This document shows positions 1 to 7,596 of a DNA stretch of 64,000 bases, piece by piece; position 1 is the first letter of the stretch, and every line of letters starts with the position of its first letter. The stretch comes from Microbacterium ureisolvens (GTDB lineage: Bacteria > Actinomycetota > Actinomycetes > Actinomycetales > Microbacteriaceae), in NCBI RefSeq assembly GCF_015278315.1, contig NZ_JADIJE010000016.1, positions 1 to 64,000 of the forward strand, given 5' to 3'. Made by a program: the position numbers and the translations under genes. The notes under the pieces were generated by a model that did not search any database, was not told the origin of the DNA, and saw nothing but the letters and a program-made list of their open reading frames with translations.

Positions 1-112
1 CCGGCCTTCCGCTCTACCCTTTGGGGCGAACAACAAGAACATTACGCCGAACCCGCACCGACGTCGAATCGGCCCCACATCCCGGGCGTGTCGCACCCCG
101 CCACCCGCGGAA

Positions 113-289
113 TCACGCGGATCTCGCGCGCTGAGCCGCCTCTGCCGCCGCCCGCAGATCGGCGGCAAGGCCGGCGGTCGCGGTGCGCCACAGCTCGCAG
201 CCGCGGCATCCCTGAACGGCCTCGCGCAGCTCCGCCAGCTGCGCGCGCTCGGGCACCCAGCGCTCGGCGCCCGGGCGTTCCACGTCCAT
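113..289 (-). pseudogene. Truncated UdgX-like uracil-DNA glycosylase fragment
   Basis: A 58-codon minus-strand reading frame opens at ATG 289 and stops at 113. Residues 11-37 (WVPERAQLAELREAV..., then CRGCELWRTA) resemble the N-terminus of UdgX/family 4-5 uracil-DNA glycosylases, whose first two iron-sulfur cysteines lie in a C-x-x-C just like C28-x-x-C31 here. After residue 38 the similarity ends and an unrelated alanine-rich tail runs to the stop, whereas intact members of the family are around 200 residues or more. No good ribosome binding site precedes the ATG. I infer a decayed or truncated remnant, but a small unrelated protein cannot be excluded. Bases 1-112 hold no gene I can recognise, only an AT-richer patch near 25-50. 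Confidence 0.35.
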
Positions 290-375
290 GTCCGCACGGT
301 ACGTCCGCGGGCGACGACCCGCAGAGACCCTGGTCGGAGCCTCGCTTCAGGCGTATCGTTCGCGCGATGCGACCA

Positions 376-1191
376 TCAGCGTGTCGCCGCCGTGCGCTGT
401 CGCATCACCTGCACCGCTATGCAGAGGGCGATCGTCGCCGCACCCCACACCGCGCACGCCGGCGGGAGCACCCGATACGCGAGGTGGGCCGGCGTGAACT
501 CCTCGTCCAGCCCCCCGTACACCGCGAGGCCCCACACCCATGCGCCCACGAGCACCAGCGGCAGCGAGGCCCACCAGGCCCAGCGGACCGGGTCGGGCAG
601 AACGCGGATGACGGATGCCCCGACCTCGCGTCGCGCGATCCACACGAGCATCCAGATCCCGATGATCGAGAGTCCGATCACGCTCGAGCCGTGCTGCAGC
701 CACTTGTAGCCCGGCAGAGGTCCCCACACGTCTTCGAGCCCGGGAACCGCGGTCGTTCCCCAGCGGCCCTCGTGGGTGAACAGGTCCCAGACGATGTGGC
801 TGACGACGCCGAGCGCGAGCGACAGCACGAGGAGCGACATCCGTCTCCACGACAGGCGTGCCGGCGAGGCCGCATCAATCCCGAAGGTCTCGCGGAGGGC
901 CGCCGCGGCCCCGGCATCCCACTCGGCCGGCAATCGCGCCGCGAGGCGACGCGGAGCCAGCTCGCGCGTCGCGGGCCGGAGCACGCAGCGCCACACGAGC
1001 AGCAGCACCAGCGCCAGCGCGATAGTGACCGGCAGCCAGGCGAAGGTGTGGGTGATGCCGTAGTGCAGCGGCAGTCCCCTCACGAACAGCGGCAGGTCGG
1101 GGGTCATCGCGCCGATCGCGATGGCCGCCGGCACGAGCGGCGTGCGGATGAATGGCAGCGCGACGACCGCGTGGCTGGGAGTGAACGGCAT
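376..1191 (-). CDS. DUF4184 family integral membrane protein
   Basis: This 271-residue protein starts MPFTPSHAVVALPF and continues through GAMTPDLPLF, the hallmark N-terminus of the DUF4184 family. The later block VVSHIVWDLFTHEGRW is the second conserved segment of that family, which is distantly related to membrane-embedded metal-dependent hydrolases. Several hydrophobic stretches (about residues 53-70, 120-137, 175-190, 200-220, 240-260) suggest a multi-pass membrane protein. The histidines and aspartates in SH, PD and WDxxTH may bind metal by family analogy. It begins 39 bp after the tyrS stop, on the same strand, with GGAG just upstream of the ATG, so it is probably co-transcribed with tyrS. 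No precise function is known for the family. Confidence 0.85.
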   Translation of the reverse strand: MPFTPSHAVVALPFIRTPLVPAAIAIGAMTPDLPLFVRGLPLHYGITHTFAWLPVTIALALVLLLVWRCVLRPATRELAPRRLAARLPAEWDAGAAAALRETFGIDAASPARLSWRRMSLLVLSLALGVVSHIVWDLFTHEGRWGTTAVPGLEDVWGPLPGYKWLQHGSSVIGLSIIGIWMLVWIARREVGASVIRVLPDPVRWAWWASLPLVLVGAWVWGLAVYGGLDEEFTPAHLAYRVLPPACAVWGAATIALCIAVQVMRQRTAATR

Positions 1192-1230
1192 CCGTCACTC
1201 CCCCGCCCGCGGCGCCGCGCTGCCCACGGG

Positions 1231-2532
1231 TCAGCCGACGAAGACGCCGGCCAAGGTCTTCTTGCCGCGGCGGAGCACGGATACGCCGCCGGGCAGTCCG
1301 CCTGACACGGTCGCCGACTCGTCGTCGACCTTGGCGCCGTCGAGCGAGACGCCGCCCTGGGCGATCGCCCGGCGACCCTCCGACATGCTCGAGACGAGGC
1401 CGGTGTCGACGAGTGCCTGCACGACGTTCGTCCCGCGGGCCACCGACGCGTTGGGCAGCTCCTCCAGCGCGTGGCGCAGCGTGGTCGCGTCGAGCGCGGC
1501 CAGATCACCCTGCCCGAACAGGGCCTCGGACGCGGCGATGACGGCGGCTGCGGCATCCGTCCCGTGCACGAAGGCCGTGACCTCGAGCGCGAGGCGCTTC
1601 TGCGCGGCGCGGCGGAACGGCTCGTGGGCGACCAGGCGCTCGTACTCCTCGATCTCGGCGCGCGTCAGGAACGTGAAGATCTTGAGGCGCGGGATCACGT
1701 CGGCGTCGTCGGTGTTCAGCCAGAACTGGTACATCCGGTACGGGCTGCACATCGCGGCATCGAGCCAGATCGCGTTGCCCTCGCTCTTGCCGAACTTGGT
1801 GCCGTCGCTGTTGGTGATCAGCGGGGTGCCGATGGCGTGGACGTGCGTGCCCTCGACCCGGTGGATGAGGTCGGTGCCGCTGGTCAGGTTGCCCCACTGG
1901 TCACTGCCGCCGGTCTGCAGGACGCAGCCGTACTGGCGGTACAGCTCCAGGTAGTCCATGCCCTGCAGGATCTGGTAGCTGAACTCGGTGTAGCTGATGC
2001 CCGCCTCGGAGTTCAGTCGCGCCGCGACGGCGTCCTTCTTGAGCATCGTGCCCACGCGGTAGTGCTTGCCGATCTCGCGCAGGAAGTCGATCGCGCTCAT
2101 CGGCGCGGTCCAGTCGAGGTTGTTGACGATGCGCGCGGCGTTGTCACCCTCGAAGCTCAGGAACCGCTCGACCTGCGAGCGCAGGTAGCCGACCCATTCG
2201 CCCACCGTCTCCTTCGTGTTGAGCGTGCGCTCGGCAGACGGGCGCGGGTCGCCGATGAGACCGGTCGACCCGCCGACGAGGCCGAGGGGCTTGTGGCCGG
2301 CGAGCTGGAGACGCCGCATGGTGAGCAGCTGCACGAGATTGCCGAGGTGCAGGCTCGGTGCGGTCGGGTCGAAGCCGCAGTAATACGTGATCGGGTCCCC
2401 GGAGAGCAGGGCGCGCAGCGCCTCCTGATCGGTGGACACATGCACGAGTCCACGCCACACGATCTCGTCCCACACGTTCTCGAACGAAGGGTCGATCGCG
2501 GGCGCGGTCGCGCTCACGACGGTTTCTGACAC
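1231..2532 (-). CDS. tyrS: Tyrosyl-tRNA synthetase
   Basis: Class I aminoacyl-tRNA synthetase that activates tyrosine with ATP and loads tRNA-Tyr. The class I signature HLGN is at residues 62-65, the KMSKS-type loop is KFGKS at 246-250, and the tyrosine-binding region shows YYCGFDPTAPS and QTGGSDQWGN. The C-terminal 65 or so residues form an S4-like RNA-binding domain (VQALVDTGLVSSMSEGRRAI). I chose the GTG at 2532 (433 residues) over longer in-frame options. The extension upstream is arginine-rich and unlike the family, and a TAGCCT box ends 7 nt before this GTG, which fits a leaderless transcript. The DUF4184 gene follows. Confidence 0.97.
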   Translation of the reverse strand: MSETVVSATAPAIDPSFENVWDEIVWRGLVHVSTDQEALRALLSGDPITYYCGFDPTAPSLHLGNLVQLLTMRRLQLAGHKPLGLVGGSTGLIGDPRPSAERTLNTKETVGEWVGYLRSQVERFLSFEGDNAARIVNNLDWTAPMSAIDFLREIGKHYRVGTMLKKDAVAARLNSEAGISYTEFSYQILQGMDYLELYRQYGCVLQTGGSDQWGNLTSGTDLIHRVEGTHVHAIGTPLITNSDGTKFGKSEGNAIWLDAAMCSPYRMYQFWLNTDDADVIPRLKIFTFLTRAEIEEYERLVAHEPFRRAAQKRLALEVTAFVHGTDAAAAVIAASEALFGQGDLAALDATTLRHALEELPNASVARGTNVVQALVDTGLVSSMSEGRRAIAQGGVSLDGAKVDDESATVSGGLPGGVSVLRRGKKTLAGVFVG

Positions 2533-2539
2533 GCGTGCC

Positions 2540-2545
2540 AGGCTA
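2540..2545 (-). promoter_or_regulatory. -10 box of a leaderless tyrS promoter
   Basis: TAGCCT on the minus strand ends 7 nt before the tyrS GTG. There is no Shine-Dalgarno sequence, so transcription probably begins at or next to the start codon. Confidence 0.55.
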
Positions 2546-2696
2546 TCAGCGACGGATGCCTCGACCCGCCCGCCGTCGGGCCTGCCGCTGCCGACCCGAC
2601 CCCCGCCAGCCGCCGCCAGCGACCGCGTGTCGTCGGGCCCGGCTGGTGGCGGGCGACAGCTGCGACGACGAGAGATCACAGCACTTGAATACACAG

Positions 2697-2765
2697 GCTG
2701 ATGTTGGTGGTGCTTCAGCCTGCAGGCTTGCACAGCTATCACTTGAGGCCTAAACTGTTGTGAGA
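2697..2765 (+). promoter_or_regulatory. Palindromic promoter/operator region of the SatD-like pair
   Basis: The non-coding gap 2533-2793 separates tyrS from the plus-strand pair. It contains a perfect 12-bp palindrome, AGCCTGCAGGCT, at 2717-2728. An imperfect palindrome, TTGAGGCCTAAA, follows near 2743-2754. The heptamer CACTTGA occurs twice (near 2682 and 2740). This segment is visibly richer in A and T than its surroundings. A protein with a C-terminal helix-turn-helix is encoded immediately downstream, so autoregulation at these palindromes is a reasonable inference. AAGGAT near 2783 is the ribosome binding site. The exact promoter hexamers are not clear. Confidence 0.4.
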
Positions 2766-2793
2766 TTCAGCCCACAGCATAAGGATTTCCGCC

Positions 2794-3393
2794 ATGTTCG
2801 TCGTCACCGCCGACCAGCGCGACAGCCGCACCAGCCCGGATCTCGTGCCCGAGGCGCTGCACGCGGTACAGGCGGTCGCCGGGCCGGGGCTCGCGCTGCC
2901 TCCCGAGCGGACGGCGGGCGATGAGGTCCAGGTGGCGGTGGCCGAGGCGGACGCGCTGCTCGCGATCGTCCTCGATCTCACCCGCGGAGGCCGGTGGAGC
3001 GTCGGCGTCGGCGTCGGCACCGTCGAGTCCCCGCTGCCGGCCAGCGTCCGTGCGGGCCGCGGCGACGCGTTCGTGAACGCACGCGACGCCGTGGACCGGG
3101 CGAAGAAGGCGGCCACGCGCCTGGCAATCACCGCGCCCGAGGGCGGTGAGGACGCCGAGGCCCTCGTCCGCCTCATCGTCGAGCTGAGGGATCGACGCAC
3201 CGCCGAGGGGTGGGAGGTGTACGACCTCCTCGCGGAGGGGATCACGCAGCGAGAAGCGGCCGCGCGGCTGGGGATCACCGAGGGCGCGGTCAGCATGAGG
3301 GTGAAGTCGGCGGGCCTTCGCACGGAGGAGGCTGCGGCCCCCGCACTCGCCCGCGTGCTCGCCCGCCTCGACGCGACCGCCGTGCCAGACTGA
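2794..3393 (+). CDS. SatD-like protein with C-terminal helix-turn-helix
   Basis: The first 130 of 199 residues follow the SatD family pattern. A V-V-T-A-D-x-R-D-S opening is followed by an AGDEVQ loop (residues 42-47), a VGVGVGTVES strand and the block RAGRGDAFVNARDAVDRA. The second part, VYDLLAEGITQREAAARLG followed by ITEGAVSMRVKSAG, is a sigma-70 region 4/LuxR-like helix-turn-helix. SatD was named in Streptococcus mutans, where the sat genes affect acid tolerance, but its biochemistry is unsettled. Placement of the DNA-binding domain suggests a regulator whose SatD part senses a ligand (inference). ATG has AAGGAT upstream. The next gene starts 4 bp after the stop, so the two form an operon. 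Confidence 0.65.
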   Translation: MFVVTADQRDSRTSPDLVPEALHAVQAVAGPGLALPPERTAGDEVQVAVAEADALLAIVLDLTRGGRWSVGVGVGTVESPLPASVRAGRGDAFVNARDAVDRAKKAATRLAITAPEGGEDAEALVRLIVELRDRRTAEGWEVYDLLAEGITQREAAARLGITEGAVSMRVKSAGLRTEEAAAPALARVLARLDATAVPD

Positions 3394-3397
3394 CGCC

Positions 3398-3994
3398 ATG
3401 GTCTCCCCCGACGTGCTGCTCGTCGCCGCGCTCTCGATCTTCCTGTTCCTCGCGCTGTGCGGGGCGCTCGTGCTCGTCGTGATCAGCCTTCGCAAGCCGA
3501 CCGATATCCCGCTCATCGTGGCCGGCGTGCTGGTCGTGCTCTGCCTGATCGTCGTGACCGTGTCCGCGTTCAACGTCCCGCTGCTCGTGGGTCTCGCCAT
3601 CGCACTCCTCGGCACCGCGCTGGCGGTGCTGGGCGGGAACCCCGTCACGCGGCGCGTTCTCGACATCGCCAGTCACGGCCGCGTCGAGGAAGGCGACAAC
3701 GGCGGCATCCTGCTGCGGGCGCCGTCGTCACCGGGCGTCGCCGGCGACGACGATGCGGTGCGCGAAGTGATGCGCGGCGGCACCACCATCGGCTACCTCG
3801 AGCGGCTCGCGGTGACGCTCGGGATCATCGCGGGCTTCCCCGAGGCGATCGCGGTCGTCGTGGCTCTCAAGGGCATCGGCCGCTTCTCCGAGTTGGCGGC
3901 CGCGGAGGCCCGCGAGCGCTTCATCATCGGAACCCTCGCCAGCCTGGTGTGGGCGTGCATCGTCGCAGGCCTCGTGCGCCTCGCGATCTGGTGA
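3398..3994 (+). CDS. Conserved membrane protein, partner of the SatD-like gene
   Basis: A 198-residue protein of unknown function with three closely spaced hydrophobic helices at about 5-28, 34-56 and 58-78. A polar cytoplasmic segment follows, and then a C-terminal block starting TIGYLERLAVTLGI and continuing ALKGIGRFSEL and ERFIIGTLASLVWA. I recognise this C-terminal block from the membrane partner of SatD-like proteins in Bacteroidetes, often annotated DUF3307, though the N-terminal half here differs. It starts 4 bp after the SatD-like gene and ends 36 bp from the convergent argH stop. A membrane receptor or effector coupled to the upstream HTH protein is an inference from the pairing alone. 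Confidence 0.6.
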   Translation: MVSPDVLLVAALSIFLFLALCGALVLVVISLRKPTDIPLIVAGVLVVLCLIVVTVSAFNVPLLVGLAIALLGTALAVLGGNPVTRRVLDIASHGRVEEGDNGGILLRAPSSPGVAGDDDAVREVMRGGTTIGYLERLAVTLGIIAGFPEAIAVVVALKGIGRFSELAAAEARERFIIGTLASLVWACIVAGLVRLAIW

Positions 3995-4030
3995 CCGGCT
4001 CCGGCGTGATCGTCCGAGGCGGCTGATCGC

Positions 4031-5461
4031 CTACAGCCCGAGGGCGTGCGCTGCCGCCTGCACGCGCTCGATCAGCTCGGCGCGCTGCTCGGCGACCCGT
4101 ACCGGGGCGGTGCCGCCGGCGCCCGTGCGGCTCGCTACCGAGCCCTCGACGCTCAGCACCTCGCGAACCTCCGGGGTGAGGTGCGCCGAGACCGTCGCCA
4201 GCTGCTCGTCCGACACCTCGTGCAGCTCGATGCCGTTCTCTTCGCACACCCGCACCAGATGGCCCGAGATCTCGTGCGCGTCGCGGAACGGAACACCTCG
4301 CTTGACGAGCCACTCGGCGACGTCGGTCGCGAGCGAGAAGCCCTGCGGGGCAAGCGCCGCCATGCGCTCGGTGTGGAACCGCATGGTCGCCACCATGCCG
4401 GCGAACGCCGGCAGCACGGTCTCGAGCGTGCGGACCGAGTCGAAGACCGGCTCCTTGTCCTCCTGCAGGTCGCGGTTGTAGGCGAGCGGCAGCGCCTTGA
4501 GCGTCGCGAGCAGGCCCGTCAGGTTGCCGATCAGGCGACCCGCCTTGCCGCGGGCGAGCTCCGCGATGTCGGGATTCTTCTTCTGCGGCATGATGCTCGA
4601 CCCGGTGGAATAGCCGTCGTCGAGCGTGACGAACCCGAATTCGCGCGTGTTCCAGAGGATGATCTCTTCGGCGAACCGCGACACGTCGATGCCGATCATC
4701 GCGGCGATGAAGGCGAACTCGGCGACGACGTCGCGCGCCGCGGTCCCGTCGAGCGAGTTCTCGGCCGGCCGATCCAGGCCCAGCTCACGGGCGACCAGCT
4801 GCGGGTCCAGCCCCAGCGTCGACCCGGCGAGTGCGCCCCCGCCGTAGGGCGAGACGCCCGCCCGGGCCGACCAGTCGCGGAGCCGCTCGAGGTCGCGGAC
4901 CAGAGGCCACGCGTGCGCCTGCAGGTGGTGCGCCAGAAGCACAGGCTGTGCGTGCTGCAGGTGGGTGCGGCCGGGCATGATGGCGTCGGGATGCGCCTCG
5001 GCCTGCGCGACGAGCGCATCGACGAGCCGCAGGATCTCGCGTGCGACGGTGCGCGAGTGGTCGAGCAGAAACATGCGGACGAGCGTCGCGATCTGGTCGT
5101 TGCGGCTGCGCCCGGCGCGCAGCTTGCCGCCGAGCTCCGGGCCGACGACGCCGATCAGCGCCTGCTCGAGCGCGCCGTGGACGTCCTCGTCGGATGCCGC
5201 GGGCAGCAGCGTCCCGTCGGTGACCCCCTGTGCCAGCTCATCGAGGCCGTCATGCATCGCGCGTTCTTCGTCGGCCGTGAGATACCCCGCGGCGGCGAGC
5301 GCCTTCGCGTGGGCATGGGAGCCGGCGATGTCGTACAGTGCGAGATCCCAGTCGAAGTGGGTGGAGCGGCTCAGTTCGGCCAGCTCCGGGGACGGCCCCG
5401 TCGCGAAACGGGCTCCCCACAGTGCGCCTTCGTTGGTGCCGTCGCCCTTCGATTCACTCAC
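4031..5461 (-). CDS. argH: Argininosuccinate lyase
   Basis: Last enzyme of arginine synthesis: it cleaves argininosuccinate to arginine and fumarate in the cytoplasm. The 476-residue length is normal. The fumarase/aspartase signature GSSIMPQKKNP is at residues 287-297 and holds the catalytic serine loop. GRTHLQHAQP around residue 165 supplies the catalytic histidine region, and GRSRNDQ (117-123) binds substrate. The start is GTG at 5461, with TAGGCT ending 6 nt upstream, so it appears to have its own leaderless promoter. It lies downstream of argF but is separated from it by an unrelated membrane gene. The upstream arg genes are argC-J-B-D-F, with no argG between them. Confidence 0.97.
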   Translation of the reverse strand: MSESKGDGTNEGALWGARFATGPSPELAELSRSTHFDWDLALYDIAGSHAHAKALAAAGYLTADEERAMHDGLDELAQGVTDGTLLPAASDEDVHGALEQALIGVVGPELGGKLRAGRSRNDQIATLVRMFLLDHSRTVAREILRLVDALVAQAEAHPDAIMPGRTHLQHAQPVLLAHHLQAHAWPLVRDLERLRDWSARAGVSPYGGGALAGSTLGLDPQLVARELGLDRPAENSLDGTAARDVVAEFAFIAAMIGIDVSRFAEEIILWNTREFGFVTLDDGYSTGSSIMPQKKNPDIAELARGKAGRLIGNLTGLLATLKALPLAYNRDLQEDKEPVFDSVRTLETVLPAFAGMVATMRFHTERMAALAPQGFSLATDVAEWLVKRGVPFRDAHEISGHLVRVCEENGIELHEVSDEQLATVSAHLTPEVREVLSVEGSVASRTGAGGTAPVRVAEQRAELIERVQAAAHALGL

Positions 5462-5467
5462 CCGTCC

Positions 5468-5473
5468 AGCCTA
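5468..5473 (-). promoter_or_regulatory. -10 box of a leaderless argH promoter
   Basis: TAGGCT on the minus strand ends 6 nt before the argH GTG. The intervening GGACGG could also act as a weak ribosome binding site. Confidence 0.5.
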
Positions 5474-5534
5474 CCGACGCCCCGCGGCGCGAACCGCCGG
5501 TGTGACACCCGCCGCGGGGGGGGTGCGGCATCCG

Positions 5535-6653
5535 TCACCTGAGGGGTGGGCCGTCCGGGAGGGTGACGCGGTCGGGCACCGCGAAGCGCGACGCCGCATC
5601 GAGCACGGTCTCGAGCGGACCGCGCCCGACCAGCAGCGCCCAGGCCGTGCACAGCAGAATGATCGCGATCGTGAGGGGCCAGAAGGGCTCGAGGGCGCGG
5701 AAGCCCGCCAGGTCGCCGACGCGGTCGAGCTCCGACGCGGCGATGGCGGCCCAGACCACGAGCTGCAGCGTGTACGCGGAGAGCGGCATCGCCCCCACGG
5801 CTCGCACGGGCAATGCCGCCCACACGAGCACCGTGCGGCATGCGAGCAGGCAGGCGCCGAGCACGGCGAGCGCGAACCCGCCGGAGCCGACCACCTCGAG
5901 CAGCCCGGTGGAGTGCGGACGGGCAGTCCACAGCGCGCCGAGGTACGAGGCTCTCTCGGCGATCTGGTCGGCGCCGGTCGCGGCATCCGTCCCGTACCCG
6001 ACTATCGCGAGCGCCGCTCCCGCCGCGACCAGCCACACCTGCACCCGCAGGCGGCCGATTCCGGCTCGCGCGACCCCGAGCCCCGCGATCACGAAGGCGA
6101 TCCAGGTCGTGAACGGGTAGTGCCAGCCGATCGCGAGCGACAGCGCGTTGCCGGTCGCGGTGCTCCACACGGGCAGTGCATCGAGCACGACCTGCACGAA
6201 GGGCAGGACGAGCGCGAGCGCGCCGGCCAGGGGCAGCAGCACGCGCGCCGGCAGCGACGTGAGCGGCAGCGCCAGCAGGAACATGAGCGCGTACGCCGGC
6301 AGGATCACGTAGACGGGCACACCTGTCGCGATCAGCAGGATGCCGATGACCCACAGCAGGCCGGCCCGGATGGCGAGCCGGCGCCGGGCCGTGACCATGC
6401 GATCACGGGGAAGCGGTCGCGGTCCCCCCGTCATCAGGCCGATCGAGACCCCCGCGAGCGTCGCGAACAGGATCGACGAGCGGCCCGACACGACGGCGAT
6501 CCACGTCGACGGGTCGGCCAGGTCGAAGGATTCGCGGATCCACAACAGGTGCGCGGCGAACATCCCGAGCACCGCCAGCCCGCGCGCGAGATCGACCCCG
6601 CCGATGCGCGCGGGTCCGTTCAGGCGCTCCCAGCGCGTCGCGAGCCAGGTCAC
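5535..6653 (-). CDS. Heparan-alpha-glucosaminide acetyltransferase/DUF418-like membrane protein
   Basis: A multi-pass membrane protein of 372 residues with about ten hydrophobic helices. The N-terminus RIGGVDLARGLAVLGMFAAH carries the R-x4-D-x2-RG-x5-M-x3-H pattern of the HGSNAT/DUF1624 and DUF418 acyltransferase-like superfamily. SSILFATLAGVSIGL and the late MPLSAYTLQLVVWA match the same group. Bacterial members are presumed to move acyl groups across the membrane, but the substrate is unknown. It starts with GTG about 20 bp downstream of the argF stop and precedes argH, so it is probably transcribed with the arginine genes. Nothing links it to arginine chemistry except position. Confidence 0.7.
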   Translation of the reverse strand: MTWLATRWERLNGPARIGGVDLARGLAVLGMFAAHLLWIRESFDLADPSTWIAVVSGRSSILFATLAGVSIGLMTGGPRPLPRDRMVTARRRLAIRAGLLWVIGILLIATGVPVYVILPAYALMFLLALPLTSLPARVLLPLAGALALVLPFVQVVLDALPVWSTATGNALSLAIGWHYPFTTWIAFVIAGLGVARAGIGRLRVQVWLVAAGAALAIVGYGTDAATGADQIAERASYLGALWTARPHSTGLLEVVGSGGFALAVLGACLLACRTVLVWAALPVRAVGAMPLSAYTLQLVVWAAIAASELDRVGDLAGFRALEPFWPLTIAIILLCTAWALLVGRGPLETVLDAASRFAVPDRVTLPDGPPLR

Positions 6654-6672
6654 CGGCGGGCCCGTCCGGCGC

Positions 6673-7596
6673 TCAGTCCTGACGGAGCAGCCAGACCAGC
6701 AGCGCCTTCTGGGCGTGCAGCCGGTTCTCGGCCTCGTCCCAGACGACGCTCTGCGGGCCGTCGATCACCTCCGCGTCGACCTCGTAGCCGCGGTCAGCGG
6801 GGAGGCAGTGGATGAAGATGGCGTCGTCCTGCGCCAGGCCCATGAGCTCCTGCGTGACCTTGTACTGGCCGAGGTCGCGGAGGCGCTCGAGCTTCTCCTC
6901 CTCTTTGCCCATCGACACCCACGTGTCGGTGACGATGACGTCGGCACCGGCGGCCGCCTCGTTGGGGTCGGTGTACAGCGTGACGGATCCGCCCGTCTCG
7001 ACGGCGCGGCGGTCCGCGTCGGCGATCACGTCGTCGCGCGGCGCGTACGTCTCGGGCGATGCGACCCGGACGTGCATGCCGGCGGTGACGCCGGCGAGCA
7101 CGTACGAGTGCGCCATGTTCGACTTGCCGTCGCCGAAGAAGGCGAGCGTCAGACCCGCCAGGTCGCCCTTGTGCTCCTTGATCGTGAGCAGATCGGCGAG
7201 GAGCTGGCAGGGGTGGAAGTCGTCGCTCAGCGCGTTGACGACCGGCACGCGCGTGCCTTCCGCCATCTGCTCGAGGCCCGCCTGCGCGTAGGTGCGCCAC
7301 ACGATGGCGGCGACCTGGCGCTCGAGCACGCGCGCGGTGTCGGACGGCGTCTCCTTGCCGCCGAGCTGGCTGTTCGCGGTCGAGATGATGAGGGGCGAGC
7401 CGCCGAGGTCGGCGATGCCGACGGCGAACGAGACGCGCGTGCGGGTCGACGACTTGTCGAAGATGACCGCGACCGTCTGGGGCCCCTCGAGAGGCTTGAG
7501 CTTCCAGCGGTCCTTCTTGAGCGCGACCGCGAGATCGAGGATCTCGTCCTGCTCGGCCTGCGTCAGATCGTCGTCGCGCAGCAGGTGGCGGGTCAT
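6673..7596 (-). CDS. argF: Ornithine carbamoyltransferase
   Basis: Transfers the carbamoyl group from carbamoyl phosphate to ornithine, giving citrulline. The 307-residue protein has the carbamoyl-phosphate binding loop SSTRTR at about residues 49-54, DFHPCQLLAD in the middle, and the ornithine-binding HCLP motif (FIHCLPADRG) near the C-terminus. Its ATG overlaps the argD stop in an ATGA tetranucleotide (7593-7596), a sign of translational coupling within argC-J-B-D-F. Unlike in many actinobacteria, argR does not follow it. A membrane acyltransferase-like gene does. Confidence 0.97.
   Translation of the reverse strand: MTRHLLRDDDLTQAEQDEILDLAVALKKDRWKLKPLEGPQTVAVIFDKSSTRTRVSFAVGIADLGGSPLIISTANSQLGGKETPSDTARVLERQVAAIVWRTYAQAGLEQMAEGTRVPVVNALSDDFHPCQLLADLLTIKEHKGDLAGLTLAFFGDGKSNMAHSYVLAGVTAGMHVRVASPETYAPRDDVIADADRRAVETGGSVTLYTDPNEAAAGADVIVTDTWVSMGKEEEKLERLRDLGQYKVTQELMGLAQDDAIFIHCLPADRGYEVDAEVIDGPQSVVWDEAENRLHAQKALLVWLLRQD

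Noticed and set aside
1..112. Edge of a ribosomal RNA operon left of the window
   Set aside because: No 5S, 16S or 23S sequence is recognisable in these bases; only an AT-richer patch is seen.
88..1305. Long plus-strand frames opposite DUF4184, tyrS, argH and others
   Set aside because: They are arginine- and proline-rich antisense frames without ribosome binding sites, typical of GC-rich codon bias on the other strand.
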